Positions 43,665 through 52,561 of a DNA stretch of 60,888 bases are shown here, one piece after another. Under the pieces are notes generated by a model. It saw nothing but the letters and a program-made list of their open reading frames with translations, had not been told where the DNA came from and did no database searches. The position numbers and the translations under genes are program-made. Positions within the stretch are counted from its first letter, which is position 1. Every line of letters begins with the position of its first letter. The DNA is from Treponema sp. (lineage in GTDB: Bacteria; Spirochaetota; Spirochaetia; Treponematales; Treponemataceae). The stretch lies in the NCBI GenBank assembly GCA_016281495.1, contig JAEEIU010000052.1:1-60888 (forward strand), written 5' to 3'.

Positions 43665-46115
43665 CTACCCTCTGCCTGCATTTCTGATTGCTTCTGCTTC
43701 GCGGAACTGTTGGGCGGTTATTTCCTGTTTTACACCCAACTCCAACAACTGGCTTACATCGATGATCAATGAAACCGAGCCGTCTCCCAAAATGGAGGCA
43801 CCCGCAATTCCCGGAGATGTCGTGAACTGGTCGCGCAAAGGCTTGATAACCACGTCCTCTTCACCGATAAGGGCATCTACCATGACACCGATTTTCTTTT
43901 CCTGGGAACCGACGATTACGATAAAGCAGTACTCGCTCTGATTGCTGTTCTTGATGTTGAACAGACGGCTCAAGCGCAATATGGAAATAACCTCGTTGCG
44001 CACGTTAAGAACTTCGTAATTGTCTATCGTATTTATGCTGTCCAGTTTTACACGCTGGCTTTCTATAACGTTTGTAATCGGGATTGAGTATACCTCTTTG
44101 CCGACACGAACCAAAAGTCCCTGAATGATTGCAAGAGTCAAAGGCAGGCGGATGCTGAATTTTGATCCGACATGGCGTTCGCTGGTAACAGAAATCGTTC
44201 CCTTGAGCTTTTCCACCATGGTCTTTACAACATCAAGGCCTACACCGCGTCCTGAAACATTGCTGATCTTGTCGCTTGTAGAGAATCCCGGCAGGAATAT
44301 AAGGTCGTATGCTTCCTGATTTGAAAGCACCTTGTTCGGGCTGATGAGTCCACGCTTGATTGCCTTCTCGCGGATTTTGTCAACCTCAATGCCCTGACCG
44401 TCATCGATTATGTCTATGACAATCATGTTGCCTTCGTTTGAGGCCTTTAATGTCAGGTGACCTGTCTCGTCCTTTCCGTTAGCCTTGCGTTCTTCCGGCG
44501 TTTCAATTCCATGGTCCACGGAATTGCGGACACAGTGCATGATTGGGTCAAGAAGGTCATCTACAACAGTCTTGTCAAGTTCTGTATCTTCACCTTCAAT
44601 AATCAGGTCAACCTTGCGTCCCAGATCACGACTCAAGTCACGCACAACACGCGGGAAACGGTTAAAGATGGTACCAATCGGAACCATGCGGATTTTCATT
44701 ACGCCCTCTTGAAGCTCAGATGCGATGCGTCCGAGGTTTTGGGTTGAGGAGCGGAATTTACTTGCCGTAACCTTGAATTCATTTTCGTAACCGTCAAACC
44801 ATGTTGACAGTCCGGTAATCTCTTCGTTCAAATGCTGCCTGATATCCTTAACAGATGCTCCTGACTGCATTTCTTCGAGTATTTTAGGTATGTTTTCGAT
44901 TATGTGGCGGTGCCTTTCCTTGAATGAAGTATTCAGGTTAAGAAGTTTTACCTGAAGATCCGCCAGCTGAAGTCCAGTCTGGTTGAATACAGCCTTTGTG
45001 ATGACTGTTTCGCTGACAAGGTTCATGAGGTTGTCTACGCGCTTTGAGTCAACACGCAGAATTGAGCCTGTCTGTGCTGCGGCATGAACTGGTGCGGCAG
45101 CCTTCTTTGCCTGCTGTACGGCCTGAGTTGTTGCAGGTTCAGCCGTTGAGTTATCTACGACCTCTTCCTGTGCGGACTGTTCCTGAACTGGTTCCTGTAC
45201 GGGCTCTTCATGAACTGGAGGCTCCGGAGCCTTTTGAACTGGAGCCTGTACTGGAGCTGGGGCTTCCTTTACAGGAGCGGGTGCGGGTGCACTTGCATTT
45301 TCCTTTAGGGGCTGTGCGTCCGTTGCAAGAGTTACGTCATCAAGGAATGCCGTATCCTCAAGTTCTTCCTGAGTACAGCTTGTTGCGATATAATAAACTA
45401 CCTGCGGATGGAATTCGTCCTCATAAAGGGCCTCAAAATCCGGGACGGTCTTTAATACTGTTCCGCGATTCTTGAGTGCGGCAAATACCTGGATACCGCC
45501 GACAGAATTCATCGGGTTGGATTCATCAAATGTTACGTTAATGACCCAGAGCTTTTCATTTTCAGGACATGCTTCCTTGATTTCTGCAAAATCATCCTCT
45601 GACAATGCAGGTACCGGTGGCATTCCGTTTGATACAGGCTCTGGAGCCGGTTTTGGTGCCGGTTTGGGGGCTATCATACCCTGTGGAATAGGAGCTGCAC
45701 CCTTTTTCTTGGCGGCTTTCTGAGGAATGAAGGACTTGATGTTGTTCAAGACAGGATTAACGTCCTCCTGATAGACAGAACCCGCGCTTCTTGCCTCCAA
45801 CATGGCCTTTATCGTATCTATTGAAGTAAGCAAAGTATCTACAATCGGCTCTGAAACATTCACAGTACCACTGCGGAGGGCATCAAGCAAGTCCTCTACC
45901 GTATGACAGAAAGTAGAAAGCTCAGTCATCTCCACTGTGGCAGAACCACCTTTGAGAGTATGGGCGGCACGGAAGATTTCATCAATGGCGTCGTGGTTGG
46001 ACGGGTCATTTTCTATTACAAGGATATTGCTCTCCAGGGTTTCCACCTGCTGTTCAGCCTCGGAAAAAAAGTCCTTGAGAAGTTCCTCGTTGTTAGCGTC
46101 AAGATAATCACTCAT
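43665..46115 (-). CDS. cheA: Chemotaxis histidine kinase CheA
   Basis: The 816-aa kinase has all five domains. P1 carries phospho-His52 in FRAAHTLKGGSATVE. A P2-like segment lies around 190-270, followed by a Pro/Ala/Gln-rich linker (270-360). P3 dimerisation follows (about 360-440). P4 ATPase (about 440-660) has MHCVRNSVDHGIE, IDIIDDGQGIEV and GRGVGLDVVK. The C-terminal P5 is CheW-like. I start it at the ATG at 46115, which lies 7 nt after a -10 box; a GTG at 46139 would lie upstream of transcription. It is first of the che operon. Confidence 0.95.
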   Translation of the reverse strand: MSDYLDANNEELLKDFFSEAEQQVETLESNILVIENDPSNHDAIDEIFRAAHTLKGGSATVEMTELSTFCHTVEDLLDALRSGTVNVSEPIVDTLLTSIDTIKAMLEARSAGSVYQEDVNPVLNNIKSFIPQKAAKKKGAAPIPQGMIAPKPAPKPAPEPVSNGMPPVPALSEDDFAEIKEACPENEKLWVINVTFDESNPMNSVGGIQVFAALKNRGTVLKTVPDFEALYEDEFHPQVVYYIATSCTQEELEDTAFLDDVTLATDAQPLKENASAPAPAPVKEAPAPVQAPVQKAPEPPVHEEPVQEPVQEQSAQEEVVDNSTAEPATTQAVQQAKKAAAPVHAAAQTGSILRVDSKRVDNLMNLVSETVITKAVFNQTGLQLADLQVKLLNLNTSFKERHRHIIENIPKILEEMQSGASVKDIRQHLNEEITGLSTWFDGYENEFKVTASKFRSSTQNLGRIASELQEGVMKIRMVPIGTIFNRFPRVVRDLSRDLGRKVDLIIEGEDTELDKTVVDDLLDPIMHCVRNSVDHGIETPEERKANGKDETGHLTLKASNEGNMIVIDIIDDGQGIEVDKIREKAIKRGLISPNKVLSNQEAYDLIFLPGFSTSDKISNVSGRGVGLDVVKTMVEKLKGTISVTSERHVGSKFSIRLPLTLAIIQGLLVRVGKEVYSIPITNVIESQRVKLDSINTIDNYEVLNVRNEVISILRLSRLFNIKNSNQSEYCFIVIVGSQEKKIGVMVDALIGEEDVVIKPLRDQFTTSPGIAGASILGDGSVSLIIDVSQLLELGVKQEITAQQFREAEAIRNAGRG

Positions 46116-46122
46116 ACTTACT

Positions 46123-46150
46123 ATTTTAACCTCTTCCACACAATAGTCAA
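46123..46150 (-). promoter_or_regulatory. che operon promoter, probably leaderless
   Basis: On the minus strand TTGACT (46150-46145), a 16-nt spacer and TAAAAT (46128-46123) end 7 nt before the cheA ATG at 46115. Confidence 0.6.
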
Positions 46151-46396
46151 GTTAAAACAACTTTTCACATGCAAAATTAGAGACATTTCAGATTTAAAAT
46201 CCGAACACTTTATAATTATATCACTATTTATCGAAATTGAAAAGCCTAAATTTTAGATATTTAGATAATTCACTTTTAATATCGGCAAGTCCGCAAAAAA
46301 AGGTCATTTTGAAAAAATTGTGCTTCCCAAGATGAATTTCAAGTAATATAATCAAAATGTCGATAAATATTATAGTAGTCTATTTTGGAGCTAGCC

Positions 46397-47614
46397 ATGA
46401 AAAAACTGACAATTCTTATGTCCGCCCTTTTTATATCCGTTACGGCGTCTCATGCACTCATAATGCCGAATTTCAGCGGTGATATGGGATTACTGGGAAA
46501 CATTACCCTGCCCGTCAGCCTTGATGCACAGACTTATGTGGCTGGTCAGCTTGACTGCGGTGACCACGTGCTCATCAGGGGTGAATTTGCAGTAAATGCC
46601 ACGAACCTGCAGAACCTCATAGCTGAACCAACTGCGATAAATGCAACATTCAACATCAGGGAACTTTCCATCACGGGAACTTTCGCAACCACACACATGG
46701 TCCACTATATAACCGCCTTTTTGGGAGAATATGAACCGGCAGGCTCCGACATATTCCTGAAGCGTCAGTTTGGATTAAACAACATGCTTCCTTCCCTAAC
46801 AGAAAGCTGGTTTGGTGTGAACGGTGCAAGCGCATATCCATCATACGGCATCGGTGGTGCTTATGCGGGAAAAATCGGTGACAACAATGCCATCGGCGTT
46901 TACGTGTTCAAGAACTCAGACATCGTTACAAGCTCCAATTCAATCGCAACCAACCTCAGGCTGGGAACAAGCCTTACAAATTTCTGCGCAGACTTGACTT
47001 CCGGCATGAATTTCATTTACAGCACGGACACCAGCTTTTTCTCCATCGACGAGATTTCACTGCATTTTGGCCTTACCATGCTTGCAGGAAACGTGAATGT
47101 CTTTTGTGTATTCATTGAGGCAGGAATCGGGGATTTTGGACTCAGCACTTCTGGTGGCGTAAACCTCGAGGCCGACTCAATCTATCTTTTTATTGAACCA
47201 AGGGTTAGCCTTGCGGGATGGCAGATTCAGCCTTCCGTTTTCTGCCTGCCTTTTGCAAGCATTGACAAGATGATTTTCCTGTATTATCCGCAGTCTGTGG
47301 CAGAAGACAGTTCCATGGCAAATGCCCTGCTTGGTGCCAACTTAACCGTATACAACGACAGCCTTTATTTCCTTGAGTCAAACTTTACGGTTGGATCCCA
47401 CTTGACCTTTGGGCTTCCGGGAACAAACCTCCTTTCTGTAGCAGAAAACATTGCGTCAGGAAACTTACACCCGCAGCTTTCTGTAAGTCCTTTCATCTCT
47501 GTGGCATTCATGGGTGGAAACGCAAAAGCCGCTGCATCCATTGACTTGCTGAACCTGTCCAACATACGTACGGGTGCACTTCGCTTTATGATCGGATTCA
47601 AGACAACGCTTTAA
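46397..47614 (+). CDS. Outer-membrane beta-barrel-like protein
   Basis: The 405-aa product has a signal peptide (KKLTILMSALFISVTASHA). Alternating amphipathic strands rich in Gly, Asn and aromatics follow, and it ends RFMIGFKTTL, a typical barrel terminus with hydrophobic residues at odd positions. No known porin family is recognised. The ATG at 46397 follows GGAG by 6 nt. It is likely an envelope protein, and surface exposure is inference. Confidence 0.65.
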   Translation: MKKLTILMSALFISVTASHALIMPNFSGDMGLLGNITLPVSLDAQTYVAGQLDCGDHVLIRGEFAVNATNLQNLIAEPTAINATFNIRELSITGTFATTHMVHYITAFLGEYEPAGSDIFLKRQFGLNNMLPSLTESWFGVNGASAYPSYGIGGAYAGKIGDNNAIGVYVFKNSDIVTSSNSIATNLRLGTSLTNFCADLTSGMNFIYSTDTSFFSIDEISLHFGLTMLAGNVNVFCVFIEAGIGDFGLSTSGGVNLEADSIYLFIEPRVSLAGWQIQPSVFCLPFASIDKMIFLYYPQSVAEDSSMANALLGANLTVYNDSLYFLESNFTVGSHLTFGLPGTNLLSVAENIASGNLHPQLSVSPFISVAFMGGNAKAAASIDLLNLSNIRTGALRFMIGFKTTL

Positions 47615-47643
47615 TTGACTGAATCAAGAAAAACGACTATATT
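47615..47643 (+). promoter_or_regulatory. Promoter of 275-aa membrane protein gene, probably leaderless
   Basis: TTGACT (47615-47620), a 17-nt spacer and TATATT (47638-47643) end 6 nt before the ATG at 47650. The -35 box lies directly after the stop of the upstream gene. Confidence 0.7.
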
Positions 47644-47649
47644 GTAAGA

Positions 47650-48477
47650 ATGTTCGTTTTTTTTCTTAAAAAGAATTTCTGCAGGATATGGGATAATTTT
47701 TTTCACACGATTTTTGTCAATTTTCCAATGATGGCCATTTCCATTCTGGGCTATTTTTTCTGTTCCAGGATGGCTGGCATACAGGAAGGAACCCCTCTTG
47801 GCGGCCTGACCTTCATGATTTCCGTAATCATATGCTGCATGGTATGGAGCATACTCTTTCTTGCCGAAGGAGAAAATGCTGCCAGCATCTCCAAGTACGA
47901 TACCCCTAAATACAAGGTTTTCCTCTCTCAGATTCCACATTGCATCAAAGATGGCATTTTGCTGGGACTGTGTCATGCCGTCCTCATCCTTGCAGTATTG
48001 ATAAGCATGCCATATTATTTTAAGGTATGGATGCCCCTGGATGGATCTGAAGGAAGCATAACCGGCCTTGTGATGATGGCTTGTGTTTTCTGGGTGGTTG
48101 TAATCGCATCCCTTGCGCTTCAGTGGGTGCTTCCAATCAGGAGTCTGATGCACAATAAATTCAGGAAATGCCTTAAGAAATCATTCATAATATTTTTTGA
48201 CAATCCGCTTTTTTCCATAGGTGTGGCCTTGGTGAACATCCTTAACATTGTGATTACACTCGTGAGCATGGGAATCCTTGACGGTCCCGCAACCATCGCC
48301 ATTACATCAACAAACGCACTCAAGCTAAGGCTCTATAAGTACGACTGGCTGGAAGTAAATCCAGGTCTTACAAAAGCGCAGAGAAAGCAGGTCCCATGGG
48401 AAGATCTTCTTGTAAAGGAAAAGCGGCTCCTGGGCAAAAGGACATTCAGGTCCCTGATTTACCCCTGGAAGGAATAG
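47650..48477 (+). CDS. Polytopic membrane protein of unknown function
   Basis: The 275-aa product has about five membrane helices in the first 220 residues and a basic cytoplasmic tail (RRLLGK-type residues, PWKE end). The pattern FFDNPLFSIGVALVNILNIV recalls small bacterial membrane proteins of unknown role. Basic residues flank each helix. It has its own promoter and no Shine-Dalgarno site. No family is recognised. Confidence 0.65.
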   Translation: MFVFFLKKNFCRIWDNFFHTIFVNFPMMAISILGYFFCSRMAGIQEGTPLGGLTFMISVIICCMVWSILFLAEGENAASISKYDTPKYKVFLSQIPHCIKDGILLGLCHAVLILAVLISMPYYFKVWMPLDGSEGSITGLVMMACVFWVVVIASLALQWVLPIRSLMHNKFRKCLKKSFIIFFDNPLFSIGVALVNILNIVITLVSMGILDGPATIAITSTNALKLRLYKYDWLEVNPGLTKAQRKQVPWEDLLVKEKRLLGKRTFRSLIYPWKE

Positions 48478-48496
48478 GTTGAATCTCTTGGATTAA

Positions 48497-48773
48497 TGTC
48501 ACACGGATTCGAAACGTCTAACGACGTTTCTATGAAGAACTCAGAGATTGTTATGGGCGTTCCATTGCTTCGCACGAGCACTGCAATAACATACTCTTCT
48601 TTTTAAAGTCTCCCAAACACCCAAAGTGGGGCTGTCCAAAAAGTATGATTTGTCATTGCCGGACTGGATCCGGCAATCTATAAAGTCTTATAATGCAACG
48701 GTATAGATTATCGGGTCAAGCCCGATAATGACATTTTTTTTACTTTTGAGACATTCCCGAATCCATGTGACAA
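48497..48773. mobile_element. MITE-like element containing REP palindromes
   Basis: Left end TGTCACACGGATTCGA (48497-48512) and right end CGAATCCATGTGACAA (48758-48773) are inverted repeats with one or two mismatches. The left end runs into hairpin GAAACGTC-TAAC-GACGTTTC (48511-48530). The interior carries REP-like palindromes (GCCGGACTGGATCCGGC and ATCGGGTCAAGCCCGAT types). The 277-bp element fills the 48478-48780 gap and has no gene. Confidence 0.6.
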
Positions 48774-48780
48774 CTTAAAC

Positions 48781-50253
48781 CTACAGGTATTTCTTGATTT
48801 CCTCTGACGGCTCCAGTTTTCCCGCACGGCACTCTAACTCAAAGAACATGCAGTCCTGGCTTTCTGTTGTGAAGGGTTTCCATTCAGGAAGCTTTTCCTT
48901 TTCCTCTGCCTCACGTTTCTTGAACTCATCCTTTACCGGTATGTAGCGAACTCCTCCTTTGGCATCCCCTGAGTCGTTGGGGTTTCCAGTCTTTATGAAA
49001 TTGCACAGATAGTCGCAGATGTGGCGGGCCATGTCATAGTGCCAGCCCTTGAACGGCCTCCAGCATTTTGCAAGGGTCTCAAAGAAGAACCACAGATCCA
49101 CTGAATGGAAGTCACCCGGTTTATCCCAGCCTGGAATAGGAACTGCAAACTGATAGACAAAGTTTTTTGCCTTTAGGCCGCGTTTTTCTTCTGCCATTAT
49201 GAGTTTACGCAATCCTAGCTCAACCATGCTTATCTGGCCTTCCCTGCTTCCCTTTACAGGTCCCTCAAGGAATTCATCCGGAGTATATCCGATTAAAAGT
49301 GGCGGTGGCTCAAGTCCGTCTTGTTCCACCCTGTCTATTATGTCATCGCGCATGAATTTTCCGTCGGAGATGGGCGCCCAAGTTTCTGCCGATTTAAAGA
49401 ATCCACCCCAGTCACTCCACTTCTTCATTAGGGTTTCAACCGGAAGTGCACGAGCTTCTTCAAGAGTCTTAACACCGCAGAACTCAAAGAATTCCTGTCC
49501 CAGCTTTTCCGCATCTTCAACTGTATGCCTTGGGAAAACTGTCCTGAACGGATTTATAAACAGGCCACTTTCTACAACGGCACGCTTGAAGTATTTCCTG
49601 CTTTCAGGATTTTCAATGTGGAATATTACGCTTCCTGCCCCCGCTGACTGACCGCCGATGGTAATATTGTCCGGATCACCGCCAAATGCAGAGATGTTCC
49701 TGCTTACCCACTTTAATGCCATCTGCTGGTCCTGAAGTCCAAAGTTTGCGGGATTGTCCGGGTATTCCTTTGTAATGTCCTTGTGGCATGTAAATCCAAA
49801 CAGATTGACACGGTAATTTATTGTTACGACAACGATTCCGCGGCGTGCAATGCGTTCTCCGTCAAACTCCATTTCTGAGGCATTTCCAACCTGCCATCCG
49901 CCACCAAAAATCCAGAAATATACCGGAAGCCTTTCGTTATTTTTTCTTGCGGGAGTCCAAACATTCAGATAAAGGCAGTCATCGTCCATCGGAAGTTCCG
50001 TATCAACACACCATTCCTTGCCGTAAAGGTCATCGTCCGGAGGATTTTCCAGGGCACCAGGCTGAGGACACACAGCAGAAAACTTAAAGCAGTCCCTTAC
50101 ACCCTGCCATGGCTCTGCTTTCTGGGGTGGTGCAAAGCGAAGTTTACCTACCGGCGGTTTTGCAAAAGGAATCCCCTTGAACACGGAAATTCTTGGATCT
50201 GCGGCGGGAAGTCCCCTTACCAAACCTTCTTCAACTTTAACTTCTCTAAGCAT
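48781..50253 (-). CDS. Type B carboxylesterase
   Basis: The 490-aa alpha/beta hydrolase has the family opening VFKGIPFAKPPVGKLRF, the oxyanion region FGGGW (WIFGGGWQVGN) and the nucleophile Ser in TIGGQSAGAGSV. No signal peptide is seen, so it acts in the cytosol. Next to the sugar importer and GH43 it may remove acyl groups from imported oligosaccharides, which is inference. TAGGAGG lies 5 nt before the ATG and overlaps the T-run of a terminator. Confidence 0.9.
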   Translation of the reverse strand: MLREVKVEEGLVRGLPAADPRISVFKGIPFAKPPVGKLRFAPPQKAEPWQGVRDCFKFSAVCPQPGALENPPDDDLYGKEWCVDTELPMDDDCLYLNVWTPARKNNERLPVYFWIFGGGWQVGNASEMEFDGERIARRGIVVVTINYRVNLFGFTCHKDITKEYPDNPANFGLQDQQMALKWVSRNISAFGGDPDNITIGGQSAGAGSVIFHIENPESRKYFKRAVVESGLFINPFRTVFPRHTVEDAEKLGQEFFEFCGVKTLEEARALPVETLMKKWSDWGGFFKSAETWAPISDGKFMRDDIIDRVEQDGLEPPPLLIGYTPDEFLEGPVKGSREGQISMVELGLRKLIMAEEKRGLKAKNFVYQFAVPIPGWDKPGDFHSVDLWFFFETLAKCWRPFKGWHYDMARHICDYLCNFIKTGNPNDSGDAKGGVRYIPVKDEFKKREAEEKEKLPEWKPFTTESQDCMFFELECRAGKLEPSEEIKKYL

Positions 50254-50264
50254 GTTTTCCTCCT

Positions 50265-50300
50265 AAAAAAAAAGACCAGGACAGCAACTCTGCCCCGGTC
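50265..50300 (-). terminator. Terminator abutting the esterase ribosome site
   Basis: On the minus strand GACCGGGGCAG pairs with CTGTCCTGGTC (11 bp, two G-U) around a 5-nt loop and is followed by nine Ts. The Ts run straight into the esterase TAGGAGG site. It either ends the importer transcript or gates read-through into the esterase gene. Confidence 0.8.
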
Positions 50301-50522
50301 GTAATGCTGGATTTGATCCGGCATCTTGCTTTATTGTTGAGATTCCGGGTCGAGCCCGGAATGACACGGTCACACTGAATGACACGGTCACACTAATGAC
50401 ACGGTCAACCAACTTGTCATGCCGGACCTGATCCGGCATCTTGCTTTATGTTGAGATTCCGGGTCGAGCCCGGAATGACACTGTCGATCCCGGAATGACA
50501 CTGTTGAGCCCGGAATTACATT
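50301..50522. repeat. REP-like palindrome cluster
   Basis: Copies of ATTCCGGGTCGAGCCCGGAAT (centred near 50351 and 50466) alternate with ATGCTGGATTTGATCCGGCAT-type palindromes (near 50313 and 50429). ATGACACGGTCACACT-like words repeat between them (50360-50405). It lies between the permease and esterase genes and has no gene. Confidence 0.8.
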
Positions 50523-50526
50523 GGCG

Positions 50527-51459
50527 TTACTCTTTTACACCACCGATTGTCATACCGACAACAAAGTACCTTTGCAGGAACGGATAGACGACAAGGATCG
50601 GGAGTGTTGCCACAACTGTAATTGACGAACGGATACTGACCGGCGTAACCATGGAAGCCGATGCACCCGAAGTTGCCGCAACAGCCATAGAACCGGCATC
50701 AGCAGCAGAAGCACTCTGGTTTTGGCTTGACTGAAGGAATTCCATAAGCTTGTACTGAAGTGAATGCAGGTTTACTTTTCCTGAACAGTACAGATATGTA
50801 TCAAACCAGCTGTTCCATGCACCAACTGCAACGAAAAGTGCAATCATGGCGATTGAAGGAATAATCAGCGGGAAGATAATCCTCATGAATACCGTAAATT
50901 CTCCGGCACCGTCAATACGTGCTGATTCAACAAAGCTGTCCGGCAAACCGTTTATGTATGTGCGGACAAGGATAAAGTTGAATACGTCAATAATACAAGG
51001 AATGATGTAAACTGCATAGCTGTTAAGAAGATGAAGCTTCTTGATGAGCATGTAGCTTGGAATAAGACCTGCATTTACATACATGGAGATAACCAGAATA
51101 GCAGTAAGTCCTTTTCGTAAAACAAATTCCTTGCGGCTCAAGGCATAAGCAAGCATACTTGTACAGAATACACTCAAAATTGTCTGAAGTATTGTACGTG
51201 TAACAGAAATCGTAAATGCCTTGAAAAGCCTGTCATCCACAAACAAAACCTTATAGTTCTGCCATGTGAAGATTCGTGGCCAAAGTTTGATTCCACCCTT
51301 AATTGAATCAAGACCATCGTTAAGAGAGACGGCTACAGTATTCCAGAAAGGATAAACCGTTACAACAACAAGGAATGTAAGTGTAATGAAGATGATCAAG
51401 TCGAATATGACATCACCAATGCTTTTTCTTTTATTTTTTCCAATTTTAATACTAGCCAT
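50527..51459 (-). CDS. Carbohydrate ABC transporter permease, LplC type
   Basis: The 310-aa inner-membrane protein has six predicted helices and the EAA loop ESARIDGAGEFTVFMRIIFP. It ends QRYFVVGMTIGGVKE, typical of the LplC/YtcP group of CUT1-type importers. It overlaps the partner permease by 1 nt. No ATPase gene is present, so a shared MsmK-like ATPase elsewhere is expected. It imports an oligosaccharide of unknown identity. Confidence 0.9.
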   Translation of the reverse strand: MASIKIGKNKRKSIGDVIFDLIIFITLTFLVVVTVYPFWNTVAVSLNDGLDSIKGGIKLWPRIFTWQNYKVLFVDDRLFKAFTISVTRTILQTILSVFCTSMLAYALSRKEFVLRKGLTAILVISMYVNAGLIPSYMLIKKLHLLNSYAVYIIPCIIDVFNFILVRTYINGLPDSFVESARIDGAGEFTVFMRIIFPLIIPSIAMIALFVAVGAWNSWFDTYLYCSGKVNLHSLQYKLMEFLQSSQNQSASAADAGSMAVAATSGASASMVTPVSIRSSITVVATLPILVVYPFLQRYFVVGMTIGGVKE

Positions 51460-52457
51460 TACATCAACCTCTCTTCACCGCTCTTCTTTGCTATAGTATT
51501 TGCCACAACAAGAAGGCCTATGTTAACCACGTTCTTAAAGATACCGGCGGCAGTCGCCAGTGAGAAGTTGAACAACTTAAATCCGTACTTAAGAACATAC
51601 AAATCTATGGTATTTGCTACATCCAGATTCATACCGTTTTTAAGGAAGAACGGCATTTCAAAGTTAGAGTCAAGGATGTGACCTGCACTCATTATCATCA
51701 TGATTATGATAGTCGGCTTAATTCCAGGCAGTGTGATGTGCCAGATTTTCTTAAGGCGACCGCATCCGTCAATTTCGGCTGCCTCATAAAGACAGGGGTC
51801 AATTGCCGTCATTGCACCAAGATAAACGATTGTATTCCAACCGACTTCCTTCCAAACATAGGTCCAACCTATGATGTGCCAGAAATATTTTGGAGTCGCA
51901 AGCCATTGGACAGGCTCTTTGGCAAAACCAAAGTACATCAATATATTGTTCAGCGTACCGTCTTCCACGCTGAGGATGTTTGCAACAAGACTCGTAACGA
52001 TAACCCATGAAAGGAAGTGAGGGAGGTATGATACAGTCTGTACAAATCTTTTGATTCCGATATGGCGTACTTCGTTCATGAAGACAGCAAGCAGGATGGC
52101 TGTGATGTATCCAAGAACGGTACTGATAAGGCTCATGCCTATGGTATTTCTTAAAGAACGAAGGAATTCTACGTTCCAGGTTTTTCCACCGTTTAAGTAA
52201 TCTGTGGTCCTAAAGAGTTCCCCAAACCACTTGAATCCGACCCAAGCCTGATCCTTAAAAGCTAAGCCAGTTTTGTAGTCCTGAAAGGCCATCGTCCAGC
52301 CCCAGAGAGGTATATATCTGAATAGAATGATATAAAGGACAAATGGAACGGACATTATAATAAGGCCTTTCTGTTTTCCTAATAGTTTCCATTTGCTTTT
52401 TCTGTTGACCAATTCTGTTGCGTACAAAGCAGAATTGTCTGTATTTTTACTCTTCAT
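51459..52457 (-). CDS. Carbohydrate ABC transporter permease, LplB type
   Basis: The 332-aa protein has six helices and the EAA loop YEAAEIDGCGRLKKIWHITLPG. The opening RNTIGMSLISTVLGYITAI is typical of the LplB/YteP group. It pairs with the LplC-type permease. It starts 105 nt after the binding-protein gene, with a terminator hairpin in between. Confidence 0.9.
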   Translation of the reverse strand: MKSKNTDNSALYATELVNRKSKWKLLGKQKGLIIMSVPFVLYIILFRYIPLWGWTMAFQDYKTGLAFKDQAWVGFKWFGELFRTTDYLNGGKTWNVEFLRSLRNTIGMSLISTVLGYITAILLAVFMNEVRHIGIKRFVQTVSYLPHFLSWVIVTSLVANILSVEDGTLNNILMYFGFAKEPVQWLATPKYFWHIIGWTYVWKEVGWNTIVYLGAMTAIDPCLYEAAEIDGCGRLKKIWHITLPGIKPTIIIMMIMSAGHILDSNFEMPFFLKNGMNLDVANTIDLYVLKYGFKLFNFSLATAAGIFKNVVNIGLLVVANTIAKKSGEERLM

Positions 52458-52484
52458 AAAGCACCTTGTTTTAGATATGGTATG

Positions 52485-52528
52485 AAAAAAGGGGATGCCT
52501 AAAAAGTAAGGCTTCTTAAGACATCCCC
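52485..52528 (-). terminator. Internal terminator between binding protein and permeases
   Basis: On the minus strand GGGGATG pairs with CATCCCC around a 24-nt loop (with a small inner AAGCCT/AGGC-type stem), then six Ts. It would lower permease expression relative to the binding protein, a common arrangement in sugar importers. Confidence 0.8.
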
Positions 52529-52561
52529 TTCATAGTGCTGAAGTTAAACCTCAGACTTTAA

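Noticed and set aside
45044..45475. 143-aa Leu/Pro/Glu-rich frame antisense to cheA
   Set aside because: It mirrors the low-complexity Pro/Ala/Gln linker of CheA and has no ribosome site.
46116..46139. GTG start giving an 824-aa CheA
   Set aside because: The GTG lies between the -35 and -10 boxes; the ATG at 46115 sits at the expected transcription start and begins the P1 domain normally.
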